From positions 81,631-145,630 of the forward strand of contig VCMS01000132.1 of NCBI GenBank assembly GCA_022539475.1: 64,000 nt of DNA. The letters are read 5' to 3'. Positions 54,165 to 64,000 of the stretch are shown in pieces (position 1 is the stretch's first letter; each line of letters opens with the position of its first letter). The notes below the pieces were generated by a model. It saw nothing but the letters and a program-made list of their open reading frames with translations, made no database searches and had not been told where the DNA came from. The position numbers were made by a program, and so were the translations under genes. The stretch is from Gracilaria domingensis. Its lineage: Eukaryota > Rhodophyta > Florideophyceae > Gracilariales > Gracilariaceae.

Positions 54165-54715
54165 CGATTCATTCGTGTTACAAGCCTCTCCATGTGTTCC
54201 AGTCCACCATTGCGACACATTCACCCTCCATCGCTTCACGATCCACCCTCAACGCCTCCTGTGCCACAGTCTTCCACTCATCGCAACACCGCAAAACTGG
54301 CACAAAGTTAGCACACACAGCACACACACAACCATGAAGGTATGATGTACTGCTCTAATGTACTGAAAGGGTTGAACCCTTTCAGTACATTGCAACTGTA
54401 CATCTTATCTTCATGGTAGTTTCTATAGTTTTGACCTGTGTTGAATACGAAAGTGAACGTTCCCGTTCCTATTCAACATGGATCGAAAATCTGCAAGCAG
54501 TAATTGGACACACAGTTAGTACATATACAACAGAGGTAAAACTCTCCTGGATATGTTGTTGTTACATACCTCTCCATGTCTTCCAGTCCTCATAATGCGA
54601 CACCTTCACGGTCTACCGCTCCACCATCTACCCTCAACGACCCCCCTGTGCCACAGTTTCCAATCCAATTCAATGAACGACCCAAAGTTCGCTAAGCCAG
54701 AACTAAAACCGAGCA
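54165..54715 (+). repeat. Diverged direct repeat (about 160 bp, two copies)
   Basis: The block with CCTCTCCATGTGTTCCAGTC...ACCCTCAACGCCTCCTGTGCC (about 54183-54265) recurs as CCTCTCCATGTCTTCCAGTC...ACCCTCAACGACCCCCCTGT (about 54571-54650). A third weaker relative (GTTAGTACCCATAGCACACA) lies near 53988. Confidence 0.7.
54331..54417. repeat. 87-nt fold-back hairpin
   Basis: ACCATGAAG...ATGATGTAC pairs with GTACATC...CTTCATGGT. The inner arms AATGTACTGAAAGGGTT and AACCCTTTCAGTACATT are exact complements separated by a single G. It sits between the two direct-repeat copies and is not part of either. Confidence 0.85.
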
Positions 54716-54895
54716 GTTATTCACTAGAACATAGCTAATTAGGTTCTACTAGTTCTACGAGCGTCTCGGGTGAGAATTGTAGTCCGTTTCTCACTCGAAT
54801 CGCTCCTAGAGCGTAATTAGCGACGTATCTTACGAGCACCCACATGCGTTTCTAGAACCGTTGCTCGCTCTCCGTAAATGGCTGGCGTCACACGG

Positions 54896-55103
54896 GGTCA
54901 GCAAGAACTAGATCCTATAACAAGCGTAGATAGAGTGTAAACCGTACCAGTATGTCACTCGCATGATCTGCATACCAGCTTTTCGTTCTTTATTCGTACA
55001 CCGCTAGTATCGAACTAGGTCAGCAACAAATAAGATCGCAGTAAGAGTCGAAACCGTTACGTGTTTCACGTACCTGTATGGAACTCGCATGATCTGTAAG
55101 AGA
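54896..55103 (+). repeat. Imperfect tandem repeat, unit about 122 bp
   Basis: GGTCAGCAAGAACTAGATCC...ACTCGCATGATCTG (54896-54970) recurs as GGTCAGCAACAAATAAGATC...ACTCGCATGATCTG (55018-55098) with intervening similarity, pointing to an old tandem duplication. Confidence 0.65.
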
Positions 55104-55859
55104 ATGTGTGGCAGAGAAGGGCCATGATTAGAGGTCACATCGCACTGTTCAGGTCCGTGCCATGGCACTTTCCTGACTTCTCCAGTGCAGCACTATCTAC
55201 GTCTAGTGTAGAGTTCACGCCGGCCGCAAAGCATGGGCTAAAAAATTAAGGAATGTTACTTTTCAGTTTTTCACAATTCCTTCCCTCGTCGACGTACCCA
55301 TATCCTATCGTGATGTACGTAAACCATCACGTGCATGGCGCCGATTCGACTCTCCCTATATTCTCCTCCACACGGTACGCCAAGAAGTTCCTACAAGTTG
55401 CAACACTGCACCTAAGACCTCCGCTCCTCACCTCCAATGTTCCGACCAACCGCCTCCCCCTCCCTCCCCTCCCCTCCCTACTGCATCATGTAAATCTCTT
55501 GCTTCCCCCGCTATGTCTTTCACACAGGCTCTATCGCCTCTCTCGCGCAACATCAGAAACGTTGCACTCATCTGCACGACGCAAACCCTTTTCTCACTCC
55601 TGCAGACCCCCGCGGTTCCCTCTTCCCCCCCGAACGAAACGTTGCCGACTCAGCAGTAACAAAGTCCCTCTCTCTTCTCCCTCCAACCGCCCCTCCGATA
55701 ATGTAGCACTCGCCACTTACGAACCGTATAAATAACAGCAGCTCGCTCTCTCCATACGTTCTTCTGACGCAGCACATCTAGCTACACCACAACCCCCGTT
55801 CAATTCTCAGTCCCTCTTCGTAGGATCCGGTCATGCACTCTCTCCGCCCGCTTCAATTG

Positions 55860-58694
55860 ATAACATTCACAATCTCGTCACATACATTTCCTCCATCGCC
55901 ACGAAACTCGGAAAGCGCTCCGCTGACGAGCTTATCAACATTCTCAGGCAGTCCAACTTTCCACCCTCTCTTTTCGAAACCTCCATCACCTCCGCTTCTG
56001 AATGTCTCAAGCTGCACTCCAAAATCTTTGAAGAGGCCGTGAGCTTCATAGGGTTCACCTTACCGCCATTCACGACAACGGCCGTCAGTTCTCTGCCTCC
56101 CTCTATCTCAAGGACCCCATTCAAGTCCCTCAACAACAACTTCGGCTAGCATCCCACGAGAACGCCATCTTTCACACAATTCAACACGCCACCCGCACTG
56201 GAACTGACGCTTTCATGCATTCTATAGCCTCCAAATTCGCACATGAAGACCCCGCTCTCAAAAAGCACATCGTACATTCTCCAAACCCAGGAGTCATCTG
56301 GCATGATCCCACCACTACTGGTATAGACTCTTTCATCGACATGTTTCAACTCTACTGCGATAAGTCCTTCACCACGCTAAAAAGCTCTTCTGTCACATCA
56401 TTCCCCCTCCATATTACGTTTCTTAACTTCAAGCACTCTTTCCGCAGAAAATGTATCACACACCACCACACTCTCGTAGGCTACATTCCCACTTCCTTCA
56501 AATCCTTCTCCTCCGAATCTTCCTCCACCGACACCGACTCTTTGGAAAGTGGTCCCTTGTTCTCGAACATAACTCGCGTTGTGCGCATGGAGCTCGTCCA
56601 GAAGTCCTTGGAAACAATCCTAAACTCTCTCTACGACATATGCGAAAAAGGCTTCCCCTTCAGAGACGCCAAGGGAGTCATTCGTCAGTGTCATCCCATC
56701 ATCGCTAACTATAGCACTGAAATTTCCGAAGCAAAGGACATTCTCGCTGTCCTCCATGGCACAAAACCAAACAAGGCCTATCATAAATGCTTAACCCCTC
56801 GTTCGCAACTCAACATCTATCAACGCATCCTCAATGAGCGAACCGTATCCCACAACTCAGCAATGAGAAAGAAACACCAAGATCTACTTGCCGGCACTGA
56901 ACAGGCTCTGTTCTTCCGCAGACTTCAGGTGGCAAGGGCCCTAAAAATAAAGCTGTTGAACTACTCCAAACCACATCCTTATCCACTTACAAGTCCTTTC
57001 TCGAATCATTCCCTACGCTCAATGTCTCCTAACTGCTGACTCCTTACTCAATCTTCTCCTTCCATCCCCTTCACAACTTTCATCGCTGAATCTCCAAACT
57101 CATCAAACTCGCCTCAATGGAACGCCTCAAGTCCGATTCGCTTTACATTTCTGATGGTTCTCAGGGTAACTCGAGGTCTTTCAAGACCGTTAGAACTTCT
57201 ATTCTAAGCCACGCCAACGCCATTTTCGCCCACATTGAGCTCTCCTATCCGGCATCCGGACTTCACATCGACTTCCTCACATCCGAAAAAGAAAATTCTC
57301 TCAACGGTCTCTTCACGACAGGCGGCATCAGAGGTATGTGGGAAGCGAAGGACTACCGTTCCCTTGATGTGGTCTTCCCTTTCATTGGCGCTTTCTTTGA
57401 CCGCTTTTGTGGTGCGGAATCCTCCGCCTCTATCACCACCATGCTCACATCCTACGTTGACCTCGTCAACGGCGTCGTCGCTACAATACCACTCCAGAAT
57501 GGACGTAGCATTTCTTAGATGTATTGGAAACTATTTTCAAGAACTTCAAGTCTCACACAGTCTCCATTTTCGGCCCGTACCAAGCTCCAACTTTCCTACT
57601 TTCAATTTCCACCTTCCTGACCAAATCATTCCAGACATACGGCGATACAGAGGCCTGCACTGTGGCGATGCAGGCCTGTGGGACTATGCTCATCTTCTCT
57701 CCACAAAAACTACTATTTTCGAACATTTCGAGGGCGAACTAAAGCTCGTAAGGAAACGGTGAACGCCATTCAAGAGTCGCAGGACTACTTGCAATATGTC
57801 TCGGTCAGAAGTCACATCTGTGTCTGCTCCAACTCTCGAAGCGCTTCCATCAACCGCTTTCGGGCCTTGGTTCGCGACGGTAACTCCTTCTCATTCTTTG
57901 ACATCATCACAGCTGACAAGTACCTACGATCGCATCCACATGTATCTTCTTCGGCTGTGGCAGAACTTTTCTCGACAACCAAACTGCAGCTCATCAACCA
58001 AATATCTCGCGACGCTCTCACCTCCTTCCGCACCCTTTGTGTAAAAACCATTCAACAGCTGAAGAATCGTCACGACATCAAACTCACTGTAGTTAATTCT
58101 GCATACGTTCTCAGCGGCTTCTGCCCTTCTCTCGATGATTAAGATCGGGATCTTCGATGCATAAGACTGAGGAAGCCCAATGTACAACTATGTGAACGCA
58201 TCTTCGCTACGACGTCCTTCGGACCTTCCAAGTTGCCCACGTTCTCCACAGTTCTCGGGCACGGAACACCCCCTCCCAACTTTAGGTCGTCCACAGCGTG
58301 GGTATGCAAAGTATTTGCATTGCTTCGCTTCAGGGACAAGAACTTAGACAACTCTGAATCGTAGCTCGCTTTTGTTCGTTTCTTCGAAGTGAGAGAACCC
58401 TTGGATAACGTTGATGAAACTCTGAATTGTATATTACTCCGTTGAGCTACCAATGACGAGCATGATCACACCTTGGATCCAAGTACGTCAACAATGAAAC
58501 CTCGTTCTGCTCCTGTCTCTCCTTGGTTCGGGCTTATCCCGTTCTCCTCAATCAAAGGTTCCATACACGTCATTCGCCAAAACTACCCTGCGCGACCATT
58601 TCTCCCTCCCCTTCACTGGCAATTCCATCGTTTCTACATTAACAGATTCTATCGTAACCCTCGAGCCCACGTTTATCATACTCTTACTACGTAA
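55860..58694 (+). pseudogene. Plavaka-like DNA transposase (CMC-type), frameshifted
   Basis: Reading across frames in order: IHNLVTYISSIATKLGKRSA and ELINILRQSNFPPSLFETSI (55862-56040); a shift near 56040; QFSASLYLKDPIQVPQQQLR (56090 region); DMFQLYCDKSFTTLKSSS; FPLHITFLNFKHSFR; LVGYIPTSFKSF; a helical block with VQKSLETILNSLYDICEKGF then GVIRQCHPIIANYSTEISEA and AVLHGTKPNKAYHKCLTP (to 57039). Next, FTTGGIRGMWEAKDYRSLDV and SYVDLVNGVVATIP (57117-57518), further shifts, PDQIIPDIRRY near 57615, and a C-terminal segment with ATNDEHDHTLDP and FHRFYINRFYRN (to 58694). The order and spacing match fungal Plavaka transposases. The zinc-ribbon-like CxxC has become YHKC. Termini were not found. At least five indels or stops. 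Confidence 0.7.
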
Positions 58695-58722
58695 CATTCT
58701 TAACATAAACTGTTCATGTACT

Positions 58723-61226
58723 TTAGATATTGTCCTCCTCGTCTTCTATCTCGTGCTCATCGTCCACGCCTCCCCCGTCTCGTTTATTACTCCGTTCCCG
58801 GACATTCGGATTGCAATCGATCATACTATTTTCTCGGATTTCATCCATTGCTCTTATAGGGGAGTATACGCGATTCTTTGGGTCACAATACCCAATATAG
58901 CAATCAAATACGGCTCCAAGATGTTCCGTAATCTCTTCCATTAATATATCTTCTCGAACAGCTAGATATAGTTTCTTCTTAGACGGTATCTAGCATGCCA
59001 CAGTTCCCAAATGGTCATCATTTCCATGGAGCGGGTGTTGAGCCATTGAGTCGTTCCTGAACTCCGTTTCAAACTTCTGCTTCATTTTCATTCGCACAGC
59101 CATCAGTACACTTTCCAACGCCTGTGCAACATAATTTCTGGATAGGTTGGAAAACAACACCTGCCTTTTACCCCCCCGGCCTCCTTCAAACTGTGTAGCT
59201 CGAACAACTGACGCGATCCAAGGGTTTAAACGGGTCAACTGCACTATTCAGAGCTCCGCTGGGTCCTTGTCTCCCGCATTTCTCGAATCCTTTTGGTTTA
59301 CATCGTAACCCAGAAATTTCTGTAAAAACTGTAGGCTTAGAACGTTTCTAAACAGCAAGTCTTGGGGCTTGTTCTCTTCGCAACGCATTTTGAACCCGGA
59401 AAATGATATGTACTCTCTTTCGGATGTTTTGAATATGGAGAGAATCTCACACCCTTTTGCATTTAGCGGCAGAAGCTTCTCCCATAGTTCCTCCACTTGT
59501 TTTAGTTATATGCTCCTCACCCTCTCATGAGATGTTGTCTTCACCAACATGTCATTCCCTAGCCCCATCAACAACTTTTCCTTCGCATGGCGTTTCGAAC
59601 CCCCACCGCATCGCTTAAGGCCTGCTTCAACTTCTTCCGTAAGCACATGTCGCTGGCCAGCTGTCTGATGCATTCTTCTTCCATCTTCATCTCCCGGATG
59701 GGTTCCCAACGAGGTTTCATTACCTCCGTCTCCACGATTTGCATCAGCACGTTATGAGTTGTACCACGAATCGATGGAATATATGCTCTCATCTCCATCG
59801 CGACCTCCATTGGACAGCGTAAAACAATCTCTTTCCCGTCAACGACCGGGACACTGTACTCAGTCTCAGGCCCGAGTGTCTCACTTCGAGTTTCCCAGTT
59901 TCTCGCCGCTGAACTCATCTCGAAGCACAATTCCTTTGTCTCTTCTTTCGCGTATCGCAGTATGGACTCGTATACTGTCTTGGCTACCGCTAAATAAACT
60001 TCATTCACATCAATCTCGTATCTTTTACTTCCCCTGTGCGAATCACGCTCCCCCCGTGGTGCTCCTTGCTTCAGTGCCTCTCGAAGTCATTATATTAGAA
60101 CATCTTGCTCCTTCACCTTTAGCTCTAGTTCCGTTACGCTTTTCTGGGCTATTTTTACTCTAATCTTCAGACTTTGATTATCCTCTGTTACTTGAAAGAG
60201 ATCCGCTTTCAAGTCTCCAATCTTCTCCAACAGCTCGCAGCGTGGCATTCGGCTTTCATCTTCTTCACCTTCTTCGTCTACACCAGCAAAAGCACGAGAT
60301 GGAAGCGTACGGTTAATTTTCCGGCGACCTCCCACATTACGACACCTTCCGCTCTATGCCTCTCTTGGTAATTACGACACCACCTCTGCCCGTTCCCTAC
60401 GAATCTCGCCAAAAGAAATCGAGGTCTAACCGTTCCTTCTCATTTGGTTTAACCTTTTCTGCGATGGTACGCCGTACATAGAGGATGCTGTACCTCGTCC
60501 ACTTCTTCTTCGTGCGTACGACGTTCGGGATGAATGAAATCGAAAACTCTTCCTCGACGGTGCGGGCGCAGGTACAGAGGACTGTATATTGTCGACTTGT
60601 TCCTCGTCACTAGCACGATCGGCATAAAGGGAATCGTTCCGATTTTTGATCTCCCTTCGCGATGTTGCGAGCGCACGTACAGCGGGCTGTATATCATCGG
60701 CTTCTTCTTCGTATCTACTACGTAAAGGTTGCATGGAATAGTTTATAATGCGCTTCCTCCTACCAGGTAAGATTGCTCTTTTATGTCTGTTCAACTCTTC
60801 TTCGATGACATTGTTTCTCAAATTTCTTGCGCGTGTTCCTTTCGCTCTCGTACGTGTCTCGGCAACTCTTTCTTCCACACTCGCACCATCGATGATTCTT
60901 GGCACTTCCTCTGCAGCCACTTGTCGTGTAACCGGCCCTCTCACTGAGCTGTGATGTGATAACACTACTTAGCTCTCTGTCACTTCCGTTGTGGTCGTAC
61001 TAACACCCAGCTTCGGTTTCGGTTTTGCCTTCGAATCCCGGAGTGCTGAATTCGAACCAGACTTCTTTCTGGTAAGCCCGACAGGGGGAGCTCGTCGTCG
61101 AGAACTTCTCCGGGTCCCGGCAGGCGGTAGGTTCTTGCGCTTAGTGACGCCAATACCATATCGCCGGGTTGTTTGGGATCTCTTCGTCTCCCAGTCGTCC
61201 GCGTTGCTGGAGTTTTGTGGAGCCAT
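58723..61226 (-). pseudogene. Unrecognised coiled-coil gene, broken, convergent with the Plavaka-like transposase
   Basis: From ATG 61226: a basic N-terminus (NLPPAGTRRSSRRRAPP), an in-frame TAA at 60969-60971, an Arg/Glu-rich stretch to 60426 with two tandem related units around EEADDIQPAVRALATSRREI and EEQVDNIQSSVPAPAPSRKS, a coiled coil (60250-60090, LLEKIGDLKADLFQVTEDNQ), a helical block (60008-59568, VYESILRYAKEETKELCFEM and PRWEPIREMKMEEECIRQL), and C-terminal pieces (59496-59248, 59244-58990, 58941-58723) with acidic DEHEIEDEEDN at the end. Breaks near 60425, 60090, 59560 and 59246. No family recognised. It ends 29 bp from the transposase and could be its partner gene. Confidence 0.4.
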
Positions 61227-61229
61227 GAT

Positions 61230-61775
61230 TGCGCTCCAGAATCGTGTGAAAAGGAAGGGATTATGTTCGGATTATGGAGTGGGAAAACGGAAGCTTCTGG
61301 AGTTCTGCTGGTAGTGTGGGGTGAAAAAGCGGAAGTGAGGAAGCTGGTGAACCCTTTCCAGCAGGTGATGGAGAAGTTCAGTGGTTCTTGAGCTCTGAGT
61401 GAGCTGGTTCATTCCTGTGGCAGACATTCATACTAAATTTCCACGTTTCCCATGATCGTATTTTTCATTGGCTATTTTCTTTGTGCCAGGTCTGTCTGTC
61501 GGGTCCCTTCATGATGAAGGTTCTCTGTTCCTTGGTCCAACCTCCCGGGTGTCCGGTGTTAGTTCTGAGGTGTTACTTTTGAGGTGGTGGTTCTGACCGC
61601 TGTGGAGTATTCTTAATAGCTCTTTGCTTAGCACGACAATGTGTCCTTGTGCCACTTTCTTGATTCCTGCAATAATAGGTATACTAGAATGATGAATGCA
61701 TTCAATAAAAGACGCAGAAGTTATTAAATACAGTTAAACAGTTTGTACTACGTCAAACTATAAATCATGGGAGAG
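61230..61775. other. Intergenic region
   Basis: About 545 bp with no convincing frame beyond a G-rich plus-strand shadow. It separates the 5' end of the coiled-coil gene from the 3' end of the SET-like frame, both on the minus strand. Confidence 0.45.
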
Positions 61776-62369
61776 TTACAAATACCTCTTCCATGGATAG
61801 CTGGGTCCATAGTGTACGTACAGTTCGTCGTGTTCATGAATATCTCTTGTAGCCGTCACCAACAGTAGTCTATAGCTTTCGAGTGTACCCAATGTGGTAG
61901 TTTGATGCTTGGAGGGCTGTCGAATACTAAAGTTTGGTAAGCGTCCTTGGTAAGGCTCCATCTCGTTCAAAATTTTCTCTTCGTCCCCATCCCGATACGA
62001 ACCATCATTTTTATAGCTCGCTATACAGAAAGGAGCGGGTACTACCCAGGCAATCGCAGTATTGATTTTGGAATCATAGTGGGGACGCGTGCTGTACATC
62101 TGCCTTTTCAGCTTCTCTTCCATGCAGTACCTCCTGAAACGGGAAGCGGTAGCACCGAGCACTCCGCTTCCGTATTTGATCTGTGTTACATTGCGTCGTC
62201 TTATGTCGTGATGTACCAATGTCCCATAGAAGTACCCAACAACTTTTCCTTCCGAGAACGATCTACTACTGAACACTCCATCTCCACTTATGGGGTGTTT
62301 GATATTTGATTTCTTCCTGTACAACCATTAATCTGCTGCTTCAACGGCGAGCAAAATCCGTACATCCAT
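61776..62369 (-). pseudogene. SET-domain-like reading frame
   Basis: SET domains are S-adenosylmethionine-dependent protein (usually lysine) methyltransferases. An N-terminal SET motif is clear: ISGDGVFSSRSFSEGKVVGY followed by FYGTLVHHD, like 'GxGvfA.r.f..Ge.i..Y.G'. The C-terminal motif is ATRDIHEHDELYVHYGPSY, like 'I..GEEL..dYG..Y'. The middle NHS/NxxxxC catalytic motif is not obvious, so activity is doubtful. An ATG at 62369 is separated from the domain by an in-frame TAA at about 62333. The frame stays mostly open back toward the methyltransferase gene, so the two could once have been one protein. Confidence 0.55.
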
Positions 62370-62493
62370 CGTCTCCAATGTGCCTTGGAGATTCAGAGGT
62401 TACTCGTGCACCGGTTTCTCCTTGTGCTGAGCGATAAGACTGGGTTCTCCTGGAAAAAGTTGCGATGTAAGAATTGATAAGGAACGGGAAACA

Positions 62494-64000
62494 TTAGTAT
62501 GGCGAGAATCCTTTCGGTGCGGTCCATGTGAGCGAGGTTCTTTGCTTCCCATATGGGAACTTTGTCTGTACTAAATAAGAGGCTTCAACGACCTCATTAC
62601 CGACAGTTATTCTTGCGTTGAGCTCGTTACGCCAAACCCTCCTCGCACACATCACTACAGCATTGCGTTCAGCATGATCGAAGCACTGCTCATCCCTCTC
62701 AAATACAATGAAGCGTTGGGGCTCTTCCTTGTCCTTGCACGCCGAGGCACCGGAAAATATTCCACTATAGGGATCAACCACACCGTTTCCTGGATTTGAG
62801 AACCTGGCAATGAGTTCCTTTAGCAGTGCCCTCGGTTTCTGTTCGGGGCGAACCTGAACGGAGTGTATTTTGGAACGCTTCTTTACCCTCCAACGGAGTC
62901 CTTCACCCGCATCCAGATGCGGAACCTGAACGATAATGGAGTAATGCCGGGGGTACTGCGTGGGAACGTAGTTGAAATTTTTGTAGTTCACCATCACCTG
63001 CTGCTCCTCGTACGCGTTTCCATTTCGGACTCCGTGCACGGCATACCCGGTTGCAGAGAACAACGGTGTTGTGTTCCTTCCGGGGTTCTTCAAAGTGTGA
63101 GTACGAGAGCGAACGAATTGCATCGGTGTAGGGTCGACTAAGAACGAAGCACTTTGCCTCCCGACTGCATTCTCCGATTGGTGCTCAGGTAGAATCTCCT
63201 CCCAGTCCGCGAACTGTTCGATAGTACAGAACATTGTAAAATTACCGCCAGGGCGAAGCATTGCGGCCATCATTTCCGCAGTATTAACCATATCTTCGTC
63301 GAGGAGCTCATCATGCTCACTGTCGCGTATACCATAAGGTGAATATGGGAGTATGAGTTGAACATTGCCCTCTAGAGAAATATCGGAGGGGAATTGTGTA
63401 GCATAAGCATCCGCTAACTCTTCATAACAAACGTAATGCATACAGAACTGTTGCTCCATGTTCTTTTTGACCACACTGAGAGCCTTCGTCGTCCTTGCAT
63501 CGCCAAAGTCGTGAGGTGGAAGAATGCCATCAGGAACATTAGAAAGAAGGTGCGCTCCATCATCGTCACCATCCATGTCGTCAATGACAATGACATTCAC
63601 TGGACCCGGGTCTGCACCGGATGTTTTACTGGATGTTTTACCCACCGCCCTAGCCCTTGGCCTGGAGGAAATGGTTCTCTGTACCATAACCGTATCCTCA
63701 ATCTTCACCGTGACCGTGTTGCTTCCTTCTCGACGTCCTGACAGAGTGGCCCGGGATGGCTGCTGGGAAGGTCTCAGGTGCAGCTGGACAATAGCCGTAC
63801 GAAGAGTACCCAAATACTCATCGAAGAAAGCATCAAAACAAGATGGAAACCGAGTCCGAAGTTTCTTTCAAAAGTCTTCAAGCAGTTCCCACTTGGTATT
63901 AGCGCACGTTTTGTACAGAAATCCGTTTAATACCACCTTGTTCAAATCGGACAGGAACTCTTTTGACAAATCCCTTTATTTGGTATCGATATCATCCGAA
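62494..64000 (-). pseudogene. Amino-DNA-methyltransferase-like gene (N4C/N6A type), partial at window edge
   Basis: The main frame has 440 codons from about 63813 and stays open upstream to a TGA at 63869-63871. Beyond it the same protein seems to continue (NTKWELLEDF-stop-KKLRTRF, then into the window edge), so the true start is outside. After a disordered linker with an acidic VNVIVIDDMDGDDDGAH comes NVQLILPYSPYGIRDSEHDE, in the place of the catalytic (D/N/S)PPY motif IV, then EMMAAMLRPGGNFTMFCTIE. Near the C-terminus KPRALLKELIARFSNPGN, GVVDPYSGIFSGASACKDKE and RFIVFERDEQCFDHA match the SAM-binding 'KP..L...VLDPF.GSGTT..A...R..G.E.D' of beta-class enzymes. Motif IV reads SPYG and the G-loop DPYSGIFSG, both divergent. 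A SET-like frame lies directly downstream. Confidence 0.6.

Larger units (their letters stand above)
53600..55250. other. Non-coding region upstream of the Plavaka-like gene
   Basis: No protein-like frame over 1.6 kb. It contains diverged tandem duplications and a hairpin, listed separately. Confidence 0.5.

Noticed and set aside
55568..55777. Minus-strand frame upstream of the Plavaka-like gene
   Set aside because: Pyrimidine-rich plus strand makes the minus strand open; no protein-like features.
1..64000. Stop-codon reassignment (UAG or UGA as Trp) as an explanation for the in-frame stops
   Set aside because: TAG and TGA also terminate otherwise intact frames at family-appropriate ends (e.g. 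TAG ending gag and pol of Gypsy-A, TGA ending the reductase-like gene). All three stops occur as lesions, and frameshifts coexist, so decay is the simpler explanation.
1..64000. CRISPR arrays, bacterial operons, rRNA genes
   Set aside because: No regularly spaced direct repeats of CRISPR type, no ribosome-binding sites in operon context and no rRNA-like sequence were seen.

Overview
This is eukaryotic nuclear DNA dominated by transposable elements. It carries remnants or complete copies of Ty1/Copia, Ty3/Gypsy (chromovirus), PIF/Harbinger, pogo-like and Plavaka-like (CMC-type) elements. There are no bacterial operons, Shine-Dalgarno sites, rRNA or convincing tRNA genes. The few host-type genes look intron-poor and every one is broken. 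I suspect a compact, repeat-rich algal genome, possibly a red alga such as a florideophyte. That lineage call is inference only: no marker gene in the window proves it.

Layout. 1-2073: 3' end of a decayed Copia element (Copia-A) with a clear LTR. 2.1-8.9 kb: a small graveyard of metabolic pseudogenes: ribulose-phosphate 3-epimerase, a ketopantoate-reductase-like oxidoreductase, and two tail-to-tail HAD phosphatase-like paralogues. 8.9-12.8 kb (minus): a large broken gene joining a ParB-like domain to a 2-oxoglutarate/Fe(II) oxygenase-like domain. 13.2-13.5 kb: a nested inverted-repeat array. 14-17.5 kb: mostly undecipherable. 17,546-28,226: Gypsy-A, a complete young chromovirus with 466-bp LTRs that differ at one base and flanked by a TCCTC duplication. 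It carries a 742-codon open reading frame on the antisense strand between pol and the 3' LTR.

28.2-30.6 kb (minus): pogo/DDE_1-type transposase remnant. 34,076-36,566: a PIF/Harbinger element delimited by its terminal inverted repeats and a TAA duplication, with both of its genes damaged. 37.5-38.8 kb: possible Mutator-like remnant. 38.8-43.4 kb (minus): Copia-B, a degenerate element with gag, protease, integrase, reverse transcriptase and RNase H pieces. 44.7-52.5 kb: Gypsy-B, an older and heavily mutated relative of Gypsy-A, whose long pol linker is interrupted by a 640-bp MITE (51,092-51,731, TTA duplication). 53.3-55.2 kb: non-coding, with tandem duplications and a long hairpin. 55.9-58.7 kb: Plavaka-like transposase, frameshifted. 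58.7-61.2 kb (minus): an unrecognised coiled-coil gene. 61.8-64 kb (minus, running off the window): a DNA-methyltransferase-like gene followed by a SET-domain-like reading frame.

The most unusual content is (i) the intact antisense gene in Gypsy-A, which has its own AATAAA signal, and (ii) two large genes that place DNA/chromatin-modification domains (ParB + 2OG oxygenase; amino-DNA-methyltransferase + SET) among the mobile DNA. Many loci are interrupted by single in-frame stops with no frameshift, several of them at positions where the family has tryptophan.
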